A DNA stretch of 64,000 bases from Blautia sp. MSJ-19 (GTDB lineage Bacteria > Bacillota > Clostridia > Lachnospirales > Lachnospiraceae). Of this stretch, positions 33,234 to 41,856 are shown piece after piece. A model generated the notes under the pieces. That model was not told the origin of the DNA and searched no databases. It saw only the letters and a program-made list of their open reading frames with translations. The stretch covers positions 1 through 64,000 of the forward strand of contig NZ_JAHLQA010000003.1 of NCBI RefSeq assembly GCF_018918125.1, read 5' to 3'. A program made the position numbers and the translations under genes. Numbering within the stretch: position 1 is the first letter of the stretch; each line of letters starts with the position of its first letter.

Positions 33234-34715
33234 TTATCCCCATGGATTTTCTGTTGGGTATCTTACTCCTGCCGGCTGGTTGTAACCGATCTTCTTTACA
33301 TCCAGTCCAAGGAATTTCACTACTTCGAAGAACTGTTTTCCGTAATGTCCGAACATAACTGCTCCGTGATGCGGATAGTTGCCTTCGATCAGTACGTGAC
33401 GGTAGAATCTTCCCATTTCGTTGATAGCGAAGATACCGATACCACCGAAGGATCTTGTCGGTACATCAAGAACTTCACCTTCTGCAACGTATGCTACCAG
33501 TTCACCTTCTGAGTTGCACTGCAGACGATAGAATGTGATATCAGAAGCAGCGATGTCACCTTCAAGAGTTCCTCTTGTAAAGTCTGGCTCAGATCCTGCC
33601 GGCTCAAGAAGTCTGTGCTGGATGAGCTGGTATTTAACGGCTCTGGATTCGCACATCTTGCATTCCGGAGTATTTCCACAATGGAATCCCATAAATGTAT
33701 CTGTAAGTTTGTAATCATATTTTCCTTTGATATCTTCGTCATAGATATACTTCGGAACAGAGTTGTTGATGTCAAGCAGTGTAACTGCGTCGTTGGAGAT
33801 ACAGAGACCGATGTACTCGCTGAGTGCTCCGTAGATATCAACTTCACAGGATACCGGGATGCCTCTGGAACCAAGACGGCTGTTTACATAACAAGGCTCA
33901 AATCCGAACTGTGACGGGAATGCCGGCCAGCATTTGTCAGCAAATGCAACGTATTTTCTTGCTCCTTTGTGAGCTTCTGCCCAGTCAAGAAGAGTAAGTT
34001 CGAACTGTGCCATTCTTGCATTGAGGTCTTCGTAGTATCTTCCCTCACCCATCTCTTTTGCCATATCTGCGCAAACTTCCGGGATACGAGGATCGTTTTC
34101 ATGCTCTTTGAAAGCAACGAGAAGGTCAAGTTCGGAGTTTTCTTCGATCTCAACACCCAGTTCATAGAGTCCTTTGATCGGTGCGTTACAAGCAAAGAAA
34201 TCCTGCGGACGTGGTCCGAATGTAATGATCTTGAGGTTACGAACACCAATAACGGCACGTGCAACCGGTACGAAATCACCGATCATTTTTGCAATGTCAT
34301 CAGCTGTTCCAACCGGATATTCCGGAATGTATGCCTCAAGATGACGCATCTTTAAGTTGTAGGAGCAGTTCAGCATACCACAGTAAGCATCACCTCTGCC
34401 ATTGATCATGTCGCCGTCGCCTTCTGCTGCTGCAACATACATGCACGGTCCGTCAAATCTTTCTGCGATCAGTGTCTCCGGTGTTTCCGGTCCGAAGTTT
34501 CCAAGGAAAACAACCAGAGCGTTACACTCTGCTTTGTTTACATCTTCGAGTGCTTTTTCCATGTCTTTCTCATTCTCAACAGTTACTGGACATTCGTAAA
34601 GTTCTCCTTTGTAAGCTGCCTTGATAGCTGCACGTCTCTTCTCAGAGAGCTGGATTGGGAAACAGTCACGGCTTACTGCGATAATTCCAAGTTTTACTAC
34701 TGGGATATTGTTCAT
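33234..34715 (-). CDS. L-fucose/L-arabinose isomerase-family sugar isomerase
   Basis: Aldose-ketose isomerase of 493 residues with the FucI/AraA fold. The C-terminal metal-site pattern is FucI-like: Glu in VSCEVDIYGALSEY, Asp in LLDINN and His in YPHHGAVMFGHYGKQF. The N-terminal half has VVFLGNFGPETPETLIAERF in place of the usual FucI text, so the substrate is not settled. GGAGGAA precedes the ATG. A hairpin GACATCCC...GGGATGTC lies 3' of it at 33169-33197. It is probably co-transcribed with DUF4867 upstream and xylB downstream. Confidence 0.82.
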   Translation of the reverse strand: MNNIPVVKLGIIAVSRDCFPIQLSEKRRAAIKAAYKGELYECPVTVENEKDMEKALEDVNKAECNALVVFLGNFGPETPETLIAERFDGPCMYVAAAEGDGDMINGRGDAYCGMLNCSYNLKMRHLEAYIPEYPVGTADDIAKMIGDFVPVARAVIGVRNLKIITFGPRPQDFFACNAPIKGLYELGVEIEENSELDLLVAFKEHENDPRIPEVCADMAKEMGEGRYYEDLNARMAQFELTLLDWAEAHKGARKYVAFADKCWPAFPSQFGFEPCYVNSRLGSRGIPVSCEVDIYGALSEYIGLCISNDAVTLLDINNSVPKYIYDEDIKGKYDYKLTDTFMGFHCGNTPECKMCESRAVKYQLIQHRLLEPAGSEPDFTRGTLEGDIAASDITFYRLQCNSEGELVAYVAEGEVLDVPTRSFGGIGIFAINEMGRFYRHVLIEGNYPHHGAVMFGHYGKQFFEVVKFLGLDVKKIGYNQPAGVRYPTENPWG

Positions 34716-34773
34716 GATAAAAATTCCTCCATATTATATAAGTTTATATTTACAGTTATTTGCTTTTTTTAAA

Positions 34774-35391
34774 TCAGTCGATTCCGACGTTTTCACCTTT
34801 GAGTCCGTTAAATGCACCTTCGATAGCTGCTTCTTCGTGTGCGATCAGCCATTTGTTCTTAGCTGTGAGAAGCTTATCCTCACCTTCGGCAGCTGTGTCA
34901 AAAGTCAGCTCAGTGTTTGTTCCTTTTGGTAACACAACAACGCACTGGAAACCTGCTTCGTTTACATGGCATGGTGCATAGTGAAGAGTGGTTGCATATA
35001 CTTCGATTCCGGTTCCTGCCGGAACAAGGAATGCTTCTACTTTGGATGTGTCATATGTAAAGTCTTTTTCGATATCCTGCTGATGTCCGATGAGAAGGAC
35101 AAGGTCTGTAACCGCTACGTTGATTTCGGAATTGCGGTGATATTCCAGTCCGTTTAATTTCTTATTATGACCGTTGCAGTATCCGATCTCGATCGGCAGT
35201 CCGCCGTATCCTTTGTTCTGAAGTTCCTTCGCTACCGGCAATGCCTCCATCTCTTCTACGGATGGCACATAGATCACGTCCTCCGGTACCGGTGTGTGTT
35301 TCATTTCCTTCAGAAGTTCTGTAAAGTCATACCCCTCCAGTACTTTACCATATCTGCGAAATGCGTCATCTGCTACATTCTGAATCTTCAC
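34774..35391 (-). CDS. DUF4867-family cupin-like protein
   Basis: 205-residue cytoplasmic protein without signal peptide. I recognise it as DUF4867-like from the pattern IEIGYCNGHNKKLNGLEYHR, FLVPAGTGIEVYATTLHYAP and FQCVVVLPKGTN. The His/Glu-containing strands are cupin-like and suggest a sugar epimerase or mutarotase role; function is not established. The start is GTG, 11 bp after GGGAGG. It is the first gene of the operon with the isomerase and xylB. Confidence 0.75.
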   Translation of the reverse strand: MKIQNVADDAFRRYGKVLEGYDFTELLKEMKHTPVPEDVIYVPSVEEMEALPVAKELQNKGYGGLPIEIGYCNGHNKKLNGLEYHRNSEINVAVTDLVLLIGHQQDIEKDFTYDTSKVEAFLVPAGTGIEVYATTLHYAPCHVNEAGFQCVVVLPKGTNTELTFDTAAEGEDKLLTAKNKWLIAHEEAAIEGAFNGLKGENVGID

Positions 35392-35427
35392 CTGAAGTTA
35401 CCTCCCTTTCATTTTTCATGTTGAAGA

Positions 35428-35460
35428 TATCATACCACGCAATGCGTGCTATTTCGCCAG
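35428..35460 (-). promoter_or_regulatory. Candidate AraC-controlled promoter of the isomerase operon
   Basis: Palindrome CACGCAATGCGTG (35436-35448) abuts a -10-like TATGAT on the minus strand, with no good -35. This fits activation by the adjacent AraC-family protein. Confidence 0.45.
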
Positions 35461-35533
35461 ATTTTTTGTCCTCTTTAGTGCACTTTTTTGACCTTTTAGT
35501 TTTTTGTTTTGTGCAAACATTTGTAACTATTAA

Positions 35534-35567
35534 GAAAAAAACAGGCGTTTCTGATTCGCCTGTTTTG
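35534..35567 (-). terminator. AraC-gene terminator
   Basis: AACAGGCG...CGCCTGTT stem followed on the minus strand by TTTTTTT, directly after the AraC stop at 35580. Confidence 0.85.
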
Positions 35568-35579
35568 CATTTTTATTCT

Positions 35580-36398
35580 TTATTTTTCCCTGCCAAGCTC
35601 GCTTGGCAGGATTCCGTATCGTTTCTGAAATTCCCGTGTAAAAGCACGGCTGCTGCTGAAGCCGTTGTCCAGTGCGATCTGGCTGATCGTCTTGTCTGTG
35701 TTCAATAATTCTCTGTATGCATAGGTCATGCGGATATCCTGCAAGTACGTCTTAAAATTGACATTTGCATATTTCTGGAACATTCTGGATAAATATGCAT
35801 CGGAGTAACCGAACATGTTCGCTACTTCGGTCAGTTTGAGTTCTTCCTGATAATGCTCTCTCATATAGGAAGTAATTCTCGCAAGAGCATCCAGGCGGCG
35901 GCTGTGGCGTACTTCCTGTTCGCCCGCCTCGTCCAGCCGGTAGTGATTGACCAGAAGATAAAGCACATCATAATAGAAGGAACGGATCTTGAACTCATAT
36001 CCGACTCCACGTTTCCCATATAATTTGTACATTTCACGCACCAGTCTCCAGAGTGTCGCATCCATCTCCGGAACACTTCCCGCGAAGCGGACAAAACGGT
36101 GTGCAGTAAAATAGTCCTCAAACTGCTTCAGCGGAATCTGAAGTACTGCCGTATGGTTTTCTTCCGGCGAATCGATCGAATGCACTTCATTGGAATTGAT
36201 GATCATCAGCTCCCCCGCCTTGAGCGGATGTTTCTCATCATTCAGATAAAAAGTCAGCGAACCTTCCATCACCGCAAAAATCTCCACAGACGTATGCCAG
36301 TGCTTCTCCCTCACATAATTTCCCTGACTTCCCTCAAACAGAAAAAATTTAAACGGCAGTCCCTCATCCGGGATCACCAGTTCATGCTGGAATTCCAT
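35580..36398 (-). CDS. AraC-family transcriptional regulator with cupin sensor domain
   Basis: 272 residues. The N-terminal cupin (REKHWHTSVEIFAVMEGSLT, then LKAGELMIINSNEVHSID) binds a small ligand, likely a sugar. The C-terminal double HTH has LTEVANMFGYSDAYLSRMFQ and ISQIALDNGFSSSRAFTREF. It lies directly upstream of, and in the same direction as, the DUF4867-isomerase-xylB operon, separated by its own terminator, so it is the likely activator of that operon. Confidence 0.9.
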   Translation of the reverse strand: MEFQHELVIPDEGLPFKFFLFEGSQGNYVREKHWHTSVEIFAVMEGSLTFYLNDEKHPLKAGELMIINSNEVHSIDSPEENHTAVLQIPLKQFEDYFTAHRFVRFAGSVPEMDATLWRLVREMYKLYGKRGVGYEFKIRSFYYDVLYLLVNHYRLDEAGEQEVRHSRRLDALARITSYMREHYQEELKLTEVANMFGYSDAYLSRMFQKYANVNFKTYLQDIRMTYAYRELLNTDKTISQIALDNGFSSSRAFTREFQKRYGILPSELGREK

Positions 36399-36476
36399 CT
36401 TTCTGCTCCTTCCCCTTTATCTCAGTCGGTAAATCTTCCACTCCTGCAAGTGGTAAGTTATAACAAATCTGTTTCT

Positions 36477-36505
36477 ATTATAATATGCTTTTGGACAAAC
36501 TACAA
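36477..36505 (-). promoter_or_regulatory. AraC-gene promoter
   Basis: -35 TTGTAG (36500-36505), 17-bp spacer, -10 TATAAT (36477-36482). Confidence 0.6.
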
Positions 36506-36560
36506 TCAAATTTGCCCAAAACGCCTCGTGAGATACCACTTATAAACAGCAACAAAAATA
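36506..36560 (+). repeat. Fragment resembling intergenic repeat A/B
   Basis: TTGCCCAAAACGCCTCGTGA and GATACCACTTATAAACAG resemble only the 3' end of copies A and B (CCAAAACGCCTCGCGGGATA). Confidence 0.35.
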
Positions 36561-36611
36561 TCCCTGCCCAAAATCCTCTGCTTTTCCGGCAGCGTTCTTT
36601 CAGACAGGGAT
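36552..36611 (-). terminator. Terminator of the lar operon
   Basis: Minus-strand ATCCCTGTC / GCAGGGAT arms (36603-36611 and 36560-36568) followed by ATTTTTG, about 45 bp past the last stop of the seven-gene operon. Confidence 0.6.
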
Positions 36612-36657
36612 GTGTCATGTCATTATTCTGTTCGTTTTATATTACCATATCAAACAC

Positions 36658-38139
36658 TTACATATGATGGCGATGTCCATATTCGTCCATGCAGTCCTGT
36701 GCAGGATCTTTCATGCAGAGATGTACGGCCGCTTTTTTGAAAGTCATCGGCAGTGCCAGAATATTCGGCTCTTTGCCTACGTATTTCTTCTTTGCATCTT
36801 CCAGTGCTTCTTCGAAGGTTGCTCTGGTCTTTAATCCCATTCCTCTTGCATATCCAGGTTCCTGTGCACCTACGATATAGATAGCACTGGTATTCATTTC
36901 CGCGATATGACCACAGGACATCATAGAGAATCCATGGAATGGATGGAATGCATTCGTAAAACGATATTTGCGGATATATTCCTCATTAGTTGCGAAATAC
37001 TCGCCGAGACGATTCATATCCGGCAGTGTATTCATATAATCATGCTGGAACAGTTCATACTGTTCTCTTAAATATGGCCATAATTCATCATGAAAATATC
37101 CGTTGCAGATAGAGGAGCAGATGATTACACAGTTATCACTCATAACTCGTTTAAAACGAAGCACCTGTGCACTCAGTGCCTGCATCATCATGATCGGGTT
37201 GGTTCCCATTCCATCTCCATAGTGGAATTTCTGCGGCATACCGAAGACAAGCACATCATATTTCTTTTCTGCCCAGTGTACATAAGTTCTCTTATCTGCC
37301 AGTTTCCAGCTGATCGGCATCATCTCTTTGGCATAACCGGAGTAGATTGCAATCTGTCGGGACTGTGTATCCAGAACAGCATCACAGCAGAAGAACGGAT
37401 GTCCCATTTTTTCTTCCATATGCATGCTGATCTCGTCAAATTTGTTACGCATAAGGCTTCCGCCGTTTACCGGTGTAAAATCGTCTCTGTGCATAACTGC
37501 CGGTACATGGTGGCTTGCAATACATCTCCAGTTTGTGATACCGGTCGCACTGTGTTTGTATCCACCTGAATATCCGCCATAAGGATTTCCCTGCACATGA
37601 CCGATCAGGATCGGAAGATCACTGTCATATACATATTTATTCATGTATACCGGATCGCCTCTTCTGGTAGTGCCAAGGTATACCATATGCTCCTGATCCT
37701 CACTGTCATGACTGATGATCTGTCCGGAATGCCAGAAAGCATTAAACAGTTCTTCTCCGAAGATTGCTTTCGCATCAGATTCTTTGCTTCTCGGATGAAG
37801 TCCGTTGGAAATGATAAAGAGGATATCCTGTTTTTCTACACCTGCTGCATATAACTCTTTCAGAATATATTTGATACTTAACTTTCTGTGGCTGGTTGCC
37901 TGCTCTCCACCTTTTACACGGTCAGGTACAATGATCGTAACCTTCTTGCCCGGTCCTGCAAGTTCTGTCAGTGTCGGCATTCCGATCGGATGTGCCAGAC
38001 TCTCAAGATAAGCGGCTTCCAGCTGATCTTCTGGAATATATGCCGGATCTTTTACGGTTTCTCCCGGAATAAAAATATCTGTACTATCCGGCAGCTCTGC
38101 TGCCATGGTTCCCTGTCCATACTCAAAATCAAGTTTCAT
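36658..38139 (-). CDS. LarA-family nickel-pincer (NPN) cofactor-dependent racemase/epimerase
   Basis: Member of the lactate-racemase superfamily (DUF2088), which isomerises 2-hydroxy acids by hydride transfer to a nickel-pincer nucleotide. 493 residues, longer than lactate racemase (about 425). Conserved pieces: VPDRVKGG, SNGLHPRSK (His115, matching catalytic His108 of L. plantarum LarA), IISHDSEDQEH, GYSGGYK (Lys195, the cofactor lysine) and ASHH (His210/211, nickel ligand position). The second catalytic His (LarA His174) aligns with Asn185 in GNPYGGYSGG. It is the last gene of the operon. Its substrate is unknown and is probably not lactate. Confidence 0.85.
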   Translation of the reverse strand: MKLDFEYGQGTMAAELPDSTDIFIPGETVKDPAYIPEDQLEAAYLESLAHPIGMPTLTELAGPGKKVTIIVPDRVKGGEQATSHRKLSIKYILKELYAAGVEKQDILFIISNGLHPRSKESDAKAIFGEELFNAFWHSGQIISHDSEDQEHMVYLGTTRRGDPVYMNKYVYDSDLPILIGHVQGNPYGGYSGGYKHSATGITNWRCIASHHVPAVMHRDDFTPVNGGSLMRNKFDEISMHMEEKMGHPFFCCDAVLDTQSRQIAIYSGYAKEMMPISWKLADKRTYVHWAEKKYDVLVFGMPQKFHYGDGMGTNPIMMMQALSAQVLRFKRVMSDNCVIICSSICNGYFHDELWPYLREQYELFQHDYMNTLPDMNRLGEYFATNEEYIRKYRFTNAFHPFHGFSMMSCGHIAEMNTSAIYIVGAQEPGYARGMGLKTRATFEEALEDAKKKYVGKEPNILALPMTFKKAAVHLCMKDPAQDCMDEYGHRHHM

Positions 38140-38168
38140 AGTAAATCTCCCTTCTTATTATATAGTTG

Positions 38169-39017
38169 TTATTTATTGTTTGCTTTTCCCATATAGAGTC
38201 GGATAATCTCAAGATACTCTTCCGGATAATAACCGATCTCACCCTGGAATCTCGTCAGCGCGATCAGACCACCATCAATCTCCTCAATGGAAGCCAGCAT
38301 CTCTGCGTTATCCTGTTTCAGACCGCCACCGTATACGATATCCATGCCGTTTGTTTTTTCTTTTACAAATTTTGCAATCTTTGTAATATAGTCTTTTCCT
38401 GCCGGGGTCTTTCCTGGTCCGATCGACCAGATCGGCTCATATGCGATTACAACTTTGGAGCAGTCTACGTCTTTCAGACCGATTTCAAGCTGTTTACCAA
38501 GAACTTCCTGCCACTGTTCCTGCTCTTCACTCTTTTCACCGATACAGTAAAGAACTTTCATTCCTCTGGCTGTCGCACATTTGATTTCCTGATTCAGAAG
38601 GCGATTGACTGCATCTGTATCTGTAACACCTGCCGCAGCAAGGATTCCTGCTTTGTCATTTCGTTCTTCACAATGGCCGATGATCGTTGTCTCACAGCCT
38701 GCTGCCACCATTGCAGATGCCGGTCTGTTCGTCGTAAATGCGCCAAAATTTCCTCCGACTGCTGTATCTTCCCTGAATACACTCTGACATCCGATCTGGA
38801 TCGGGCTGTCTTCTGTTTTTGCTGCAACAGCATTCAGAAGATGCACCTCTGGAAAATACATGCCGAATTCTACTTCCGCAGTGTCATATTTTTTTAATTC
38901 TTCCTGTGTGTTTTTTACAATGCAGGATGCCCAGTCAGCAACAGGTGCAAGACGGTTTACACCTCCGAATTCCACCGGAACATCAAATCTTTTTAAATTC
39001 AGGTAAATATGTTTCAT
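38169..39017 (-). CDS. Divergent triosephosphate isomerase-like protein
   Basis: TIM-barrel isomerase of 282 residues, about 30 more than usual. Catalytic positions are kept: Lys9 (NLKRF), His115 (IIGHCEERN) and Glu194 (AYEPIWSIGPGKTPA, the mobile loop). One phosphate-binding segment is close to normal (YGGGLKQDNA), but the other, normally VGGASL, reads IALTRFQGE. The substrate may therefore be a modified triose or tetrose phosphate rather than GAP/DHAP. It sits between larC1 and larA in the operon, 27-30 bp from each. It is unlikely to be the housekeeping TPI. Confidence 0.82.
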   Translation of the reverse strand: MKHIYLNLKRFDVPVEFGGVNRLAPVADWASCIVKNTQEELKKYDTAEVEFGMYFPEVHLLNAVAAKTEDSPIQIGCQSVFREDTAVGGNFGAFTTNRPASAMVAAGCETTIIGHCEERNDKAGILAAAGVTDTDAVNRLLNQEIKCATARGMKVLYCIGEKSEEQEQWQEVLGKQLEIGLKDVDCSKVVIAYEPIWSIGPGKTPAGKDYITKIAKFVKEKTNGMDIVYGGGLKQDNAEMLASIEEIDGGLIALTRFQGEIGYYPEEYLEIIRLYMGKANNK

Positions 39018-39043
39018 AACTCGATTTCCTTTCTTTGATCTGG

Positions 39044-39892
39044 TTAAATCATCATTATCCGCAGGAATCCCGGAGTAGGATAATTTCTTTTTCCTGCACC
39101 AATTCCAACTTTTTTAACAGTAAAATTCTCTGGAAGCTGATCTGTTGTTCGCATGGCTGCCACAATTGCCGCACCGGTAGGTGTGACCAGCTCTCCCTGT
39201 ACTTCTGTAATATGAAGAGACAGTTTCTGCTGCTGTACGATATTCATTACAGCCGGCACCGGTACCGGAATGATTCCGTGCTGACATCGTATCGTTCCCT
39301 GCCCTTCATACAGTTCCTTCACGATCACTTCTTCAACATTCAGGTTATCAAAGCAGATAGCTGCCCCTACAATATCCACGATCGAGTCAACTGCTCCTAC
39401 CTCATGGAAATGGACTTGCTCCACGTTTACACCATGTGCCTTTGCCTCTGCCTCTGCAAGAATCCGGAAGATTTTTTCTGCAATTGTCTTTGCACGGTCT
39501 GTAATCTGTGCTTTGTGAATGAGCTCCATAATTTCATCCAGACCTCTGTGCATATGTACGTGTTCCTCAGAATGTCCGGCATGTGCATGATCGTGCGTAT
39601 GCTCATGGTGATGAGTATGGGCATGGTCGTGAACATGATTCTGTTCATGCCCATGAAGATACCCCATATCATGATCATGATTTTCGTGTTCTTCATCCAG
39701 TACCACATCAAAATCACAGGCATCAATTCCGGATTTTTTTACTCTGGAAACAACAAGATGATATCCGCTGATTCCCAGACTTGCGATTCCCCGCTCCAGA
39801 ACTGCCTGATCTGCACCCAGGTCCAGCAGTGCTGCAACTGTCATATCTCCACTGATTCCACTATAACCTTCTATATAAAGTCTCTGTCCCAT
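39044..39892 (-). CDS. LarC1-type nickel insertion protein, lacking LarC2
   Basis: Supplies nickel to the pincer cofactor of LarA-family enzymes. 282 residues: an N-terminal YIEGYSGISGDMTVAALLDL, a His-rich stretch at 69-115 (HDHAHTHHHEHTHDHAH type, for nickel binding), HFHEVGAVDSIVDIVG at 161-176 and LVTPTGAAIV. It ends at VGIGAGKRNYPTPGFLRIMM, where full LarC continues about 120 residues (LarC2). Only 26 bp separate the stop from the next gene, so LarC2 is not reached by frameshift here. No LarB or LarE is in the window. Confidence 0.88.
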   Translation of the reverse strand: MGQRLYIEGYSGISGDMTVAALLDLGADQAVLERGIASLGISGYHLVVSRVKKSGIDACDFDVVLDEEHENHDHDMGYLHGHEQNHVHDHAHTHHHEHTHDHAHAGHSEEHVHMHRGLDEIMELIHKAQITDRAKTIAEKIFRILAEAEAKAHGVNVEQVHFHEVGAVDSIVDIVGAAICFDNLNVEEVIVKELYEGQGTIRCQHGIIPVPVPAVMNIVQQQKLSLHITEVQGELVTPTGAAIVAAMRTTDQLPENFTVKKVGIGAGKRNYPTPGFLRIMMI

Positions 39893-39936
39893 TTCCTTCT
39901 CCTCTGCTGTTTGTTATTTTACCGCCAGGCAATGGC

Positions 39937-40650
39937 TTATGACAGAAGGAGATATCCCCCTGCGCATATCATAAATATATATACAAATTTCTTGATCCGG
40001 TCCATAGTGAGCTTTTGAAACAGAAACAGGCCACTGACAGTTCCTGCAGCTGTCCCTGCCAGTGCAGCACCGACCAGCGGTATCATGGATGTGGTCACAT
40101 GCCCCTGAAAAACATGAATCAGGAAAATACTCATCGTATTGATCGTAAAAAACATCTGCAAGGTAGCATTATACTTTTCTTTGTCATCTGTCACAGAAAG
40201 AAAATAAGCCACCATCGGCGGTCCGCCGATATTAAAAAGTCCTCCACAGAAACCACTGACTGCACCTGCAATGATTCCGGAGATCACACTCGCTTTCAGA
40301 TGCACCCTGCTGCTGAAAAAGATAAAGTACACTGCCAGAACAAGGAGTACTGTTCCCATGATTTTTGACAGAACTGCCTCATCCAGAGACATCAGCGTAT
40401 TCACTCCCAGCAGACTGGTTATCGTAGCCATGATGATCGGTGGGAGAAGCAGTTTCCAGTCAATGGATTTCCAGAGTTTCACTGCAATGTAGATCACCAT
40501 GAAAAAAGCTGCAATCGCCTCCAGAATGGAAGCCGTATAAAAAGGCATGAATGCCGGCCAGATTGCCATACAGATGATCGCATATCCAAATCCGCTGCTG
40601 CTCTGTACAAAACTACCTGCAAAAGCAACCAGTGCAGTCAATATATACAT
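39937..40650 (-). CDS. TauE/SafE (TSUP)-family anion transporter
   Basis: Membrane protein of 237 residues with about seven to eight helices. It shows the two TSUP half-repeats: GSFVQSSSGFGYAIICMAIW and AGAVSGFCGGLFNIGGPPMV. Family members move sulfite, sulfoacetate or other small sulfur/organic anions. It lies 17 bp after the aldolase and 44 bp before larC1, so it probably exports or imports an acid from this pathway. A second, different TSUP gene is at 51531. Confidence 0.85.
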   Translation of the reverse strand: MYILTALVAFAGSFVQSSSGFGYAIICMAIWPAFMPFYTASILEAIAAFFMVIYIAVKLWKSIDWKLLLPPIIMATITSLLGVNTLMSLDEAVLSKIMGTVLLVLAVYFIFFSSRVHLKASVISGIIAGAVSGFCGGLFNIGGPPMVAYFLSVTDDKEKYNATLQMFFTINTMSIFLIHVFQGHVTTSMIPLVGAALAGTAAGTVSGLFLFQKLTMDRIKKFVYIFMICAGGYLLLS

Positions 40651-40666
40651 GTTCTATCCTTCCTGA

Positions 40667-41821
40667 TCAAAGTCCTTTGCGATAACGCTCTGCCATTTCA
40701 TCAAGAGTTGCCATCTCAACCAGCGGAGCTTTTCCGTATGAACCAAATTCTACGATCAGAGTACCAATCGCTTCTTTTACGCCTTTTTCCACTACTGCCA
40801 TCAGTGCAGCCACATCTTCATCCGGCACGATTCCATACATTACGGTATCCATGATCGGTGTCAGGAAAGCTCTCGGGTCAAACTGTTCTTTCTTGGCTTC
40901 GAGCAGACGATATACTTCTCCGATCGATGCGCTCTCTCTTTTTTCCGGATGTGCAGCAAAAAATTCTTTCATATTTCTTGTAACTGCCAGACGAATATCC
41001 GTATCTACATTTATTTTTCCAATACCGCACGGAATTGCAGCCTTAAGCTCTTCAATAGAGATACCGTATGCATTCTGGATATTTCCGCCAAGCACATTAA
41101 TCTCATCTACGATATATTTCGGAACCGTAGAAGATCCATGAGATACCAGCACACCAAAGATACCTTCATGCATCATGCATTCTTTGATCGCAATGGCAAT
41201 TTCTTTTCTCAGTTTTACATTCTTTCCCTTGGAAGCTCCATGCATGGTTCCGTAAGAGATTGCCAGTGCATCACAACCTGTCTTTTTGAAAAACTCAATT
41301 GCTTTCAATGGATTGGTATATGTAGAAGTGCTTGAGAACACATGATCCTCTACACCTGCCAGAACGCCCAGCTCACCTTCTACAGAAACCCCTCTTTCAT
41401 GTGCATACTTTACAACTTCCCTGGTCAGCTCTACATTTTCTTCAAATGGCAGACTGGAACCATCGATCATAACAGATGTATAACCACCTTCGATCGCTGC
41501 TTTACAGGAATCGAAATTTTTTCCATGATCCAGATGAAGCACTACCGGAATCGGAGAATTTTCTGCATATTTTTTTACTGCATTTGCAATATTTTTTGCG
41601 CCCACTTTTTTGTCTTCCAGTGTTGCGTTCAGAAAATCAGTTCTTCCGCCCATAAATCCATTTGCCAGATCTGCGCCCTGAAGAATCGCTGCTGAACGAA
41701 ACATTTCATGAACCTCGATCGCTGCTTTTGCCTGTGCAACTGCGTTTACATTGAATGCGCCCTGTGCAAAATGATATTTATCTACAGTTTCCAGTAATGG
41801 TCTTAACGGTATTAATGGCAT
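40667..41821 (-). CDS. Class II (zinc) fructose/tagatose-bisphosphate-type aldolase
   Basis: 384 residues, longer than KbaY/GatY enzymes (about 285). Zinc-site and Schiff-free aldolase motifs: VVLHLDHGKNFDSCK, GGYTSVMIDGSSLPFEENVE, SVEGELGVLAGVED, ISYGTMHGASKG, LVSHGSSTVPKY (for the usual HGGSG) and IGKINVDTDIRLA. The C-terminal extension (about 310-384) is unusual. It is third in the operon after nagB-like and nagA, and another aldolase of normal length is at 46328. Cleavage to DHAP plus a second, pathway-specific product is inferred. Confidence 0.88.
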   Translation of the reverse strand: MPLIPLRPLLETVDKYHFAQGAFNVNAVAQAKAAIEVHEMFRSAAILQGADLANGFMGGRTDFLNATLEDKKVGAKNIANAVKKYAENSPIPVVLHLDHGKNFDSCKAAIEGGYTSVMIDGSSLPFEENVELTREVVKYAHERGVSVEGELGVLAGVEDHVFSSTSTYTNPLKAIEFFKKTGCDALAISYGTMHGASKGKNVKLRKEIAIAIKECMMHEGIFGVLVSHGSSTVPKYIVDEINVLGGNIQNAYGISIEELKAAIPCGIGKINVDTDIRLAVTRNMKEFFAAHPEKRESASIGEVYRLLEAKKEQFDPRAFLTPIMDTVMYGIVPDEDVAALMAVVEKGVKEAIGTLIVEFGSYGKAPLVEMATLDEMAERYRKGL

Positions 41822-41856
41822 GATCTTTCTCCTTATCTTTTATTTGCTATAATATT

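Noticed and set aside
39667-39892. Programmed frameshift into LarC2, as in L. plantarum
   Set aside because: The TPI-like gene begins 26 bp after the LarC1 stop, leaving no room for a LarC2 domain in any frame.
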